Shown here piece after piece: positions 54,921 to 64,000 of a stretch of DNA of 64,000 bases. Source of the stretch: Telopea speciosissima. Its lineage: Eukaryota; Streptophyta; Magnoliopsida; Proteales; Proteaceae. Every line of letters begins with the position of its first letter. The stretch's first letter is position 1. Where the stretch lies: assembly GCF_018873765.1 (NCBI RefSeq), contig NC_057923.1, forward strand, positions 20,679,913 through 20,743,912. Direction: 5' to 3'. The translations under genes were made by a program, and so were the position numbers. The notes beneath the pieces are model-generated. The model saw only the letters and a list, made by a program, of their open reading frames with translations. It ran no database searches and was not told the DNA's origin.

Positions 54921-55323
54921 CTTATTGTAAGTATGAACTTATTTGTGTATTCGTATGCCGATTATATGACCAATTAGACTTTTAGGGGTATTCTGGTCAT
55001 TTTATCCCTAAGGGACCCACATCCCCAGAGGAGAATCCAATTCCCAATAATTATCCGTACCCAGTTTACCCATGATGTCATGTGACATCATTCTATAATT
55101 ACATTAAGGTAATAAGTACAAAATTCTGGTTAAAAATAATTTTAAAAATTAGTTTTAAAAGCTGTTTTTACATTAAAGGACCAAACAGCTCTTAGATAAC
55201 TCAACCACTATAAATATAAACCAATTATACTAATCATCAATCTAAGAGGTTAATAAATTAGTTATAGAAATAATTAATACTCAAATTACCACCCTACCCC
55301 TTAGTGCTTAAGTATTATGCAAA

Positions 55324-55333
55324 TATATAAACC
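55324..55333 (+). promoter_or_regulatory. TATA box of the 5' LTR
   Basis: TATATAAACC followed by C-run and CT-rich DNA; transcription would start about 30 bases on, near 55355. It is the only strong TATA-like signal in the LTR. Confidence 0.55.
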
Positions 55334-56579
55334 CCCCCTTTACTATTCTCCTTCTTCCTCTTATTTAAATATAAGAAGAATCGATCCAGCCTTGAGAGCC
55401 TTAGGGAAGCTTAGAGAAAGAAGAAGAAGAAGAGAGAAGTACATCATACGTTGGGACTTTGATTCTACACTTGGAGTTGAAGCTTGAGAGTGCAATTGGA
55501 GTTCTTCTTGCACAATCTAGCACTGCTGTCACACTGATATCACCATCAATTTCAGGTAGGTCCTTAAATTTCTACTGTTTTGTTCTTTTTCTTCTCTAAT
55601 CCTAAGCCTTAACCCAGTCCTAACCCATGGCACCTATTAAAACATGTAAACTAAGCTTTAAAAAAATAGAAATACTATCAACATAAACCTAATTTAGAAC
55701 AAACTAGGTTCTGTTATACCTGAAATTTCAGGGTTGTTTCTCTGCTGAATCTAATTTCAGGTTCCATGAACCAATTTATAAGCCCTAAATCATTAATTTG
55801 AGAAGTAATTAACCTAAATCCCTAATTTTAGTATTTAAATTTGAAATTCAACAAATTAGTGAAATGACCCACCTTAATTATTATCTGAAACCAGAAATTG
55901 GGACTGTGCATGTTAAGATCTGCCCATTTAAAGTAAAACCCCCAATTCTGCCCCTTGAACCGGACAACCGGTTCAGCCGGTTTAGTCATTTATGACCAAA
56001 ATGCCCTTGATGCCTTTACCTGACCTCTGGCTATGCTCTGACCTCCAAACATTGCTGATTTTCTGTTGGTAGGGACTGTTTCCAGTCTGTTCTTTTTGGT
56101 TTGTCTGTTCTGCTGAGCTTTTTGGAGGGTAATCGTTTATACCTTACCTACAGAGACAGGTAAGAAAATTATGACTTTAATTTTGGAGTGTTTATCATTT
56201 TAATTTGTTTTTGTTCTAATTGCCATGTCATACATCATCAAAATTATCCTGTTCATATAGTTTATTAGCTTTTATTTATTGCATTAGAATCTGCATATGA
56301 TTTAGGTTGCATTGGCATCTTGCATTTGCATTGATATCTACTTGTTACTGATGGCTATTATTGAAAAAGTATTGTTCTATTAAATTTAATTATACATACA
56401 TGTGCTATCATGCATAGATTGCATTGGGCTAGGCTATTTTATCATAACCCAGTACTACGCCCCTTACCAATAAAGGGTAAGGTGTTGGACCACCCGTGGT
56501 ACAACCGAAGAGTATGCCGGGGTGCCATTTACTGTCCCATGTTAGCGTGTGTATTCCACTGTGGGAACAAACAGTAGGG

Positions 56580-56770
56580 TTGGTCTTTGGGGGTCTGTTG
56601 GGTTAGCTGCCTGGTGATATGCTTTCCTGGCGGGTCTTCACCATGGTAGAATGGTTTCACTCGGGTGACCGATGTCTAGAGCTGCCTGGTGTCATGCTTT
56701 TTGGTTGGTCATTGGGGGTCTGTTGGGTTAGCTACCTTGTGTCATGCTTTCCTGGCAGGTTCTCTTCGAG
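56580..56770 (+). repeat. imperfect tandem duplication inside the LTR, 124-bp period
   Basis: TTGGGGGTCTGTTGGGTTAG occurs at 56588 and again at 56712, each followed by GCTxCCTxGTGxxATGCTTTC. The duplicated block lies in the R/U5 part of the LTR. Confidence 0.8.
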
Positions 56771-57407
56771 GTTAGCATCTACTACAGTAGTACTTATACC
56801 CCATGTGACTTAGTATCCATGTTAGGACATGCTACTTAAAACATTCATCATAATTGTTGTGATTTGTTTGCATGCATTCCCTTATGGGGCTCAGTTGAGA
56901 GCTCACCCCTCGTGATCACTCTATTTTTATAGATGAGGCTTCTATCACTACTGCATGTGTTCGTATGGGAACTCCTTCTATTCAGGATTCTCTTGTTGAT
57001 CGCATAGCTGATACTTATGTACTGGTGGAGTACGATGCTTCGTGCTCCTGTGATGACTGTTCGTTCTCCTGATCTCCCAGACTGATCAGGCTCTTTATTC
57101 CTTTTGTTTATATCACTTTTTGTAGTACTTATGTATATAACCTTTTTGGAGTTTGTGTTACACCTCTGTGAAGCAACATTGTAACCCTGATATAAATGGA
57201 TGTTCATATATATATAAATACTACTGTTATCAGTAGTTACCTTTAATTACTGTCTTATTTCTTATTAAATTGCTTCCGCTGCACTTTGATTTGATTATAT
57301 TGTGAATGAAACTGCGAATAGAGAATTGCATTGTGATCTTGGTTGGATGTCTGGGACATCCTGTCTCACTTGGCCCTTATTAACCGGGCTGGGGTGTGAC
57401 ATTTAAG

Positions 57408-57420
57408 TGGTATCAGAGCA
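57408..57420 (+). other. tRNA-iMet primer binding site
   Basis: TGGTATCAGAGCA is the classic plant initiator-methionine primer site, complementary to the 3' end of that tRNA. It sets the 5' LTR edge and the element's orientation. Confidence 0.95.
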
Positions 57421-57782
57421 TACCCTGCTCTTTTTTCTATTCGCAGTCAAATTCATGATTGGCAGCTCTTGAACTCATTGACCTGAAGGTGAGTTCAACT
57501 TAGGATTAATTAAAAATCTCAACTAAAAGCAACCAAGTAAAAATAAATGGAAATTGACTGTAGATAGTAATATAAAGATAAAACTTCTATTATATAGATT
57601 TGAATTATACAAAATTTCAGTGCATAGACTGATCTGGTTACATCAGGTTGATATAGGTTAAAAGCTGAAGACCATAGTCCTTACAAAGTATAAAAGAAAA
57701 TTACATATAAGTTAAGACCTAGTCTAAACTGGTAAGCTATAATAGTAGCATCGGATAGTCATCGTGGTTGTGGGCTCTGTCC

Positions 57783-58040
57783 CTAAAAGTGTGACCTCCA
57801 CTCTGACAGTTGGGTCTCCACTGCACTCATCCTTCCACCCAACTCAAAAAAACCCTGTTGAATGGTCCTCTCCATGCTTTCTAATCTGCTGAACAGTTGT
57901 GCCCATGTGGTACCATCACCTGTGTACTCTGGAGCAGCTGAAGAAGAAGAGGCACCTGGATGCCCAAATGATGCTACAAGCTGAGACACTGGTGGGCAAT
58001 CAATAGGCTGTGGCACTGGGACCTCGCCCTCGCACTGCAG
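57783..58040 (-). mobile_element. reverse-strand ORF in the element leader
   Basis: On the reverse strand an open frame reads PQPIDCPPVSQLVASFGHPG, then ASSSSAAPEYTGDGTTWAQL, then FSRLESMERTIQQGFFELGG, ending at 57783. The second half looks like a short coiled coil (LESMERTIQQGF, RMSAVETQL). A pyrimidine-rich tract ending in TTGCAG (about 58050-58075) precedes it on that strand, as at a splice acceptor. Antisense ORFs are known in some plant LTR elements, for example in the Grande/Tat group. I do not recognise the protein; it may be an element gene or a captured host piece. Confidence 0.4.
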
Positions 58041-59656
58041 CCATTATAGATCAAGCTGCAATAAAAACAAAAAAAAATATAATTTAGATAATGAGTGTAA
58101 AATCAATAAAATGTAAAAGAAAGTGTATTTCTTTATGCGTGATCATATATGGGACAGCATCCCATATGTAAGCGTGCATTGACCAAGAATACAACAAGTA
58201 TGTAGTCTAGTCAAGTGTAGAAAAATATATATAAGTATACATGTTATTCTTGTGTATGAGTACGTGTTTATAGCTTATAAACCCAATATAAGCCTAAACA
58301 AATGTAATGGACCAAGTTAGGCTAGACAAACAGGCACATTAAGGCTAACAACTTCATTTGGTCATTTTATCAAACATTAGCTGTGCATATTTAAGCTTGA
58401 TTTTATAGGGAGATTTGTGGTTATGATATACCATTAGAAAATAAAGCATCTGAAAGGGGAATACCTTAGAATAGTGGTCGGCATGAAAATATTCATAAAA
58501 ACAGTAAAAGAAACCCAAAAATAAGTTAGGAAGGTCATTTAGGCATTTTAACATACACTTGCTGAGCACAAGCTGGGCATAGTGAATGTTGCATATAGAT
58601 CTTGAGGAAATGAAAGAACAAGGGTGAAATCAGCAATAACATAGCACATTGTGACAAAATGAGCTAAGGAAAGTGAATGTGCGAGAAGAGAACAAGAAAT
58701 TTCTGTTTTAGTTGAAGAACAAAAAAAAAATATAGGAAGAGATGCTTATTTAGATCTAAAATGAAGTAAGAAAAAGAGAAGGAATGAGGATTTGATCACT
58801 TACATTTGATTTGGAGAGTGAAATCTTGTGTTAAGATCCCTTCTTTAGTCTTGAATGCTCTAAGGAACCCTCTTTGGGGTGTTAGACACGTAGAAAAGAG
58901 AAAGGGAGAAATAAGAGCCGAATGGGTTTCAAATAGAAAAGATGCAGGTTTTTACACTTTTAAAGAGGAATTGGTCACTGCCGAGTGAACCGGATGACCG
59001 ATTCAACTTGGCAGTGAATCCGATTCCCTTTTTGCTTGTGAATCCAATTCACCCCTTTTGCTTTCTAAAATGGTTTTATAAATTATAATAAATACTTAGA
59101 TAAATAATGAATTGTACCCTATAATATATTAAAGTAAAATAATTATATCCTTATAATATAATAAAAAAATAATAATAATAAATAAATAAATATAATAATT
59201 ATAATAAATTATTTAAAACAAAAATAAAATAGAATAAATTAAATTAAATTAAATTAAAACCAGATAAGTATAGAAATAATAATAATAATAATAATAAAAT
59301 AAAATAAATACATTAAAAATTATTTAAAATCATTTATAATTATTAAAAACTCATATAAGAATTTTAAAAATGATATAAAATTCTTAAAAATATGTTTGTG
59401 TAATATAAGGCTTGTATATGCATAAATTGAGTGTAAAGTTACACTTTCATGTCTTAAAAATGTTGTATTGTATGATTTTAAATGTATCAAGTGCTATTAT
59501 CATGCTTAAACTAGTAAATGGCTACGAAGTGAATGTTTATTTATTATTCATTATTCATTGCTTCACTATATAATAATATATTTAATATGTAGCATGATTT
59601 GTGAGTTTTCTTTATAGGAGTTCGATTATTGGCTTAACATATAACACCAACTTGAG
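58041..59656. other. rest of the element leader
   Basis: Non-coding as far as seen. It contains an AT-rich microsatellite-like stretch (59090-59400, AAT and AAATT units) and, on the reverse strand, a TATA-like TTTATAAAACC near 59075. Confidence 0.5.
59090..59400. repeat. AT-rich low-complexity stretch
   Basis: Runs of AATAAT, AAATT and TTAAAA units with almost no G or C, inside the retrotransposon leader. Confidence 0.8.
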
Positions 59657-59908
59657 ATGAGTTATGTGTTAAGGCCAATTGAGGAGTACAATTACAACCT
59701 TGAGAACATCAATGAACTCAATCGAGCGCTTGAGTTGCTTGTTAATGATCGGGTATATCTACAGTCTGTCTTATGGAATGATAGCAAATCCTTGTGGGCC
59801 AGAGATTTTTACATCATCGATCGAAAGATGGATTATCTTCGAGCCCACATTTCTCGCATCGAATCTATCCTCCACAGATGGGCAGATATACTTCAAGGCC
59901 TCCCTTGA
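59657..59908 (+). mobile_element. small forward ORF upstream of gag
   Basis: An 83-residue open frame starts MSYVLRPIEEYNYNLENINE and ends HRWADILQGLP. It is strongly helical in character (NELNRALELLVND, RKMDYLRAHISRIESIL), and lies 260 bases before gag on the same strand. Extra ORFs before gag are known in some plant Ty3 lineages (for example Ogre), but not as a standard part of Tekay/Del. Family not recognised. Confidence 0.4.
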
Positions 59909-60170
59909 ATTCTGTGGAGTACAATAAGGCTTACCCTGCCTTTATTACTATTTTCTCTATTCTGTGCATATATGTATATCAAACTACTGCATGTGCTGAT
60001 AGTTTGATGTTTACACTCTTTCTCAGCTGATCATTATGGATCCTCAGCCTCCTATCCCATATCAGAGGCATAACATCGGAGGGTGTGCACAGGCAGCCTC
60101 ATCCTCCAATCCTACCCATAATAATCCTCCAACTGGGGGTACATAAGCAAATCCTCCTCCTCCTTCTGAT

Positions 60171-61181
60171 ATGCCTGCTCACGACACAGCTAGCCTTATA
60201 AGGGCTATTGTGGAAGGGCAACAACAGCAAATGTATCAGATGATTACCTATATGGGTAATCAATTCCAGACAGCCATCAGAAGCATCCAAACTTCACAGG
60301 CAGCCCCTGCAACTCCTGTAGCCCCTGCTATCCCTCCCCCTCCTGCTCCACAACAGGATACTGAAGGCCACATGATGGAAAGGTTCCTCAAGATGCAGCC
60401 TTTAACTTTTGCTGAGATCAACAAGGACACCCTGCTTCCTGTTAAATGGGTGAAAGAGATGGAGAAAGCCTTCGAGTTTCTGGGATGCAATGACCAGCAG
60501 AAACTCATATGTGCTAGATATAAGCTACAGCATGAAACAGAGGCTTGGTGGGAAACCACAAAGCCTATCTTGCAAGTGGCTCACCCTATCCTAACCTGGG
60601 ACATTTTTAAACAAGCTTTCTTTGGGAATTACTTCCCCATCAGTGTGAGGAAGAGGAAAGAGATTGAATTGGCTGAATTGGTTCAGGGATCGAAGTCAGT
60701 GCTGGAGTACCAGCAGAAGTTTGAAGAGTTATTCTGCTTTTCTCCTCTTCACTTGGGAACAGATGAAGCTAAAGCACAGAAGTTTGAAGATGGATTGAGA
60801 CCACAAATTTCTTCGATTATGGCCACTAGACCGACCCAGGGGTACTCAGAGACCGTGCAAACTGCAAAGAGGGTTGAGGATAAGAAGAGGGATGCTTATC
60901 ATGTTAGTCAGTCTTCAGGCAAAAGAGCAACACCATTCCCTGACAGAGGATTCAACAAGTATAGCAGGTTTTCTGGATCTAGTGCAGTCTCATCCTTGCC
61001 ACAGCGAAGTGAGTCTGAGACATCAGTAACCAGGTCGGTGTATGCCAATCCAAGCACCAAGGTGTCAGATACTACTTCTACTGCTCCATCGAGTGTTGCT
61101 GAGTACAAATGTTTCACCTGTGGCCAGATGGGTCATACTTTTAGGACTTGCCATCACAAGAGGCCTATACTTCCTCCTTGA
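60171..61181 (+). mobile_element. gag part of the Tekay/Del-like element
   Basis: A 336-residue gag reading frame, apparently whole. It has an N-terminal glutamine-rich helix (EGQQQQMYQMITYMGN), a proline-rich linker, the gag core (LLPVKWVKEMEKAFEFLGC, YKLQHETEAWWETTKPIL, VRKRKEIELAEL, FEDGLRPQI), and a C-terminal zinc knuckle CFTCGQMGHTFRTCH of the CX2CX4HX4C type. The retained frame suggests recent activity of the family. Confidence 0.92.
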
Positions 61182-61217
61182 CAACCGGCCGGTAGACCTT
61201 AAGGTCGAGTCTACTCT

Positions 61218-64000
61218 GTGACTGCAAGTGAGGCTGAAGCCAATCAAGCTGTAGTTACTAGTAACTTTCTAAACTCAAGCTTGATTATAAATTTTAATAA
61301 TTACTGTCATACATACATAATCATCAAGTCATGGCATATAGGTACCATCCTTATATGTGATCATCCAGCATATACATTGTTCGATACTGGAGTGACGCAC
61401 TCCTTTGTGTCTCCATCCTTTGCTAAGAGGATTGGTGTGTTACCTAAGAGTTTATCAGAAGGTTTAGCAGTCAGTACACCTATCGGGTCAAGAATAGACT
61501 TGAATACTTTATATGAACTGTGTGCAGTGAGAATTGCTGGTAGAGTCATGAATGTACATCTGTTGCTGCTCGATATGACTGACTTTGATGTTATATTGGG
61601 TATGGACTGGTTGTCGGCTTATAAAGCTAGTGTACTATGTGCTAAAAGGAAGATAGTATTCCAGCCAAAGGGCAAGAAAGGATTCATCTTCGTGGGTGAT
61701 AAGAAGAAAAGACCAAAGAAGATGGTAATTTCAGTCTTAGAAATGAAGAAATTATTGAATAAGGGATGCCAAGGATACCTTGTGTCGATCTTGGATACCA
61801 AGACACAGGTTAGGCCAATGACTGAGATCCCTATTGTTGAGGAATTCCCTGATGTCTTTCCTGATGACTTGACAAGTCTGCCTCCACCAAGGGAGAATGA
61901 GTTTGTGATTGATCTCATACCTGGAGCGGCGCCAGTGTCTAAAGCACCATACAGAATGGCACTGATAGAATTAAAAGAATTACAGACTTATCTTCAAGAC
62001 TTGTTAAAGAAAGGCTTTATAAGACCGAGTATCTCACCTTGGGGTGCTCCAGTCTTGTTTGTGAAAAAGAAAGACGGCTCCATGCAAATGTGTATTGATT
62101 ATAGAGAGCTGAACAAACTAAAAATCAAGAACAAATATACTGTACCAAGGATTGAAGATCTTTTTTATTAGCTTCAGGGTGCCCAAGTCTTTTTGAAGAT
62201 AGATCTCAGATCAGGGTACCATCAGCTTCGAATTAAGGAAGCTGATGTTAGTAAGACTGCTTTCAGGACTCGATATGGGCACTATGAGTTCCTGGTTATG
62301 TCATTTGGGCTTACTAATGCTCCCGTAACATTTATGGCTTTGATGAACAAAGTTTTTCATGATGTCCTAGACAAGTTTGTGATAGTCTTCATTGATGATA
62401 TCTTGATCTACTCCAAGAATGAACAGGAACATGCCCAACATTTGAGGTTTGTATTGCAAAGGCTAAGAGAGAAGCAATTATGTGCAAAATTCAGCAAATG
62501 TGAATTTTGGTTGCCTCAAGTTGGGTTTCTAGGCCATATTATATCAGCTAGAGGGATTGAAATGGACCTAGAGAACGTTAACGTTGTGGTAAATTGGGAG
62601 AGTCCCAAAACAGTAGCAGAGATTAGAAGTTTTCTGGGATTAGCTGGGTATTACAGAAGGTTCATTGAAAACTTTTCAAAGATAGCCATGCCCATGACAC
62701 AGCTTACTAAGAAGGGCGCCAAGTTTGAGTGGAATGAGGACTGTGAAAATAGTTTTCAAGAGCTGAAGAAAAGATTGGTAACAGCCCCGGTTCTTGTTCT
62801 CTTTGATGGAATTGAAGGGATGGTGGTGTACACCGATGCCTCCAAGTCAGGGTTAGGATGTGTGTTGATGCAGAATGGGAAGGTTATTGCCTATGATTCT
62901 CGACAGTTAAAGGACCATGAGAAGAATTACCCTACACATGACCTAGAATTGGCAGTAGTTGTGTTTGCACTAAAATTGTGGAGGCATTACCTGTATGGTG
63001 AGAAAATTATGATTTTGACAGATCACAAGAGTTTAAAGTACTTCTTCACACAGAAGGAGTTGAACATGAGGCAAAGGAGGTGGCTTGAACTCATTAATGA
63101 TTATGAGTTTGATATCTCATATCACCCAGGTAAAGCCAATATAGTGGCTGATGCACTCAGTAGGAAGTCTGTAGATTAGGATATGGGTAGATTTAAGGTT
63201 GAGAATGAAATTCTGAAGGACTTACATGCTATGGATGTGGAAATGATATTTGGTGAAACTGAAGAATTGATTTTTGTATTGATGGTGCAACCATTACTGC
63301 GAGCTCAAATAATAGCAGCACAGTCCTCTGATGAAGAATTTCAACACATTGTGAATAGTATTAGTACTGGGGCCCAGAAGAGTGCAGATTTTTCACTGAC
63401 TTCTGATGGAGTGCTTATGTTTAAAGATAGACTATGTGTACCTACGGATAGTCACTTGAAGGAGCTCATTTTATAAGAGGCTCACCGATCTCCCTATACT
63501 GTGCATCCTGGTGGTACAAAAATGTACCAAGACTTGAAACAGTTCATTTGGTGGCATGGTATGAAGAATGATGTAGCAGCCTTGTTTCCAAGTATTCTAC
63601 ATGTCAATAAGTTAAGGCTGTTAGGAATAGACCACAGGGACTTTTGCAACCCCTAGCTATACCAGAATGGAAATGGGAAATATAACCATGGATTTTGTCA
63701 CTGACCTTCCTCACACTAGGAAGGGAATGGATACAATCTGGGTAATTGTTGACAGATTAACCAAAACAGCCCACTTCATTCCTATGAAGATTACTTACTC
63801 CATGGATCAGCTGGCTAAGCTTTATGTGGATAACATTATCAGACTTCATGTGGTACCAGTGAACATTGTGTCTGACAGAGACCCCAAGTTTACTTCAAGG
63901 TTCTGGAAGAGTCTATAGAAGGCTTTAGGTACTGAGTTGAGTCACAGTTCAGCACACCACCCAGAGACAGATGGACAGTCAAAGAGGACAACCCAGACTT
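61218..64000 (+). mobile_element. pol part of the Tekay/Del-like element: protease, RT, RNase H, integrase start
   Basis: Fossil pol. Protease lies near 61370-61700 ([27 protein letters not shown]). Reverse transcriptase lies near 61900-62570 ([48 protein letters not shown]). RNase H is near 62800-63170 ([34 protein letters not shown]). Integrase begins near 63480 and runs off the window, with its core visible (HTRKGMDTIWVIVDRLTKTA, VSDRDPKFTSRFW, HHPETDGQS). Broken in several places. A chromodomain, expected at the integrase end in this lineage, would lie outside the window. Confidence 0.92.

Larger units (their letters stand above)
54926..57401 (+). repeat. 5' LTR of the Tekay/Del-like element
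   Basis: The right edge is clear: ...GGGGTGTGACA at 57401, seven bases before the primer site. The left edge is uncertain, taken at TGTAAGTATG (54926). A TATA box (TATATAAACC, about 55324) with transcribed-looking purine-rich DNA after it marks the promoter. About 2.5 kb is a normal length for this lineage. Confidence 0.7.
54926..64000 (+). mobile_element. Ty3/gypsy LTR retrotransposon, Tekay/Del-like chromovirus lineage, broken
   Basis: Forward-strand element with long 5' LTR, initiator-methionine primer site, a long leader (57421-60170), gag, protease, reverse transcriptase, RNase H and the start of integrase. It runs off the window end inside integrase. Gag and polymerase wording ([53 protein letters not shown]) fits the Tekay/Del group. 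It is broken, with about four or five interruptions across pol, but is otherwise well preserved and so looks fairly recent. The second LTR is out of view, so no age from LTR divergence. Confidence 0.9.

Noticed and set aside
56848-57207. A 119-residue reverse-strand ORF inside the 5' LTR
   Set aside because: No domain features, and it overlaps the transcribed part of the LTR; likely chance.

Overview
This is nuclear DNA of a flowering plant, probably a eudicot or magnoliid. It has GT-AG introns, an AT-rich background, plant-specific gene families (a cytosolic type II peroxiredoxin, an NRT1/PTR transporter, a bark-storage-type nucleoside phosphorylase relative, F-box/LRR sequence) and heavy layering of plant transposable elements. 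The species cannot be fixed from the sequence.

Layout. About 1-6.2 kb is the 5' half of a broken reverse-strand Ty3/gypsy element of the Tat lineage, with a hAT-type element nested between its primer site and gag. At 6.2 kb there is a stray copy of the 5' UTR and start of the peroxiredoxin gene that sits intact at 19-20.4 kb. From 7.9 to 12.4 kb lie two tandem three-exon genes for small hotdog-fold (ACOT13-like) thioesterases. From 13.36 to 17.82 kb a segment bounded by matching terminal inverted repeats carries a decayed piece of a chloroplast-type ascorbate peroxidase gene and a tRNA-like sequence. The peroxiredoxin gene (reverse strand) follows; its codon 76, normally the resolving cysteine, is leucine. 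From 21.6 to 25.1 kb an L1-type LINE remnant is split by an RTE-type LINE with a 15-bp target duplication. From 25.2 to 26.5 kb a 20-bp minisatellite runs into a 177-bp satellite array, itself split by a small Mutator-like element. 

The middle holds three reverse-strand or decayed host loci: an NPF transporter (30.9-33.4 kb, four exons), an F-box/LRR pseudogene (39.9-41.3 kb, forward) and a secreted nucleoside-phosphorylase-family gene (43.4-45.3 kb, five exons, one GC-AG intron). Between them are MITEs, microsatellites and Copia-type LTR remnants. From 49.3 to 51.2 kb is a broken Copia element. From about 54.9 kb to the window end is a Ty3/gypsy element of the Tekay/Del type with long 5' LTR, iMet primer site, gag and pol; it has an unusually long leader holding a forward ORF and a reverse-strand ORF.

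The host genes do not form a pathway or cluster; their proximity looks incidental except for the thioesterase tandem pair. No new multi-gene system was found. The strongest leads are the TIR-bounded segment with captured peroxidase exons, the peroxiredoxin lacking its resolving cysteine, and the extra leader ORFs of the 3' Ty3 element. All exon boundaries were read by eye from splice signals and family similarity, with no transcript or database support.
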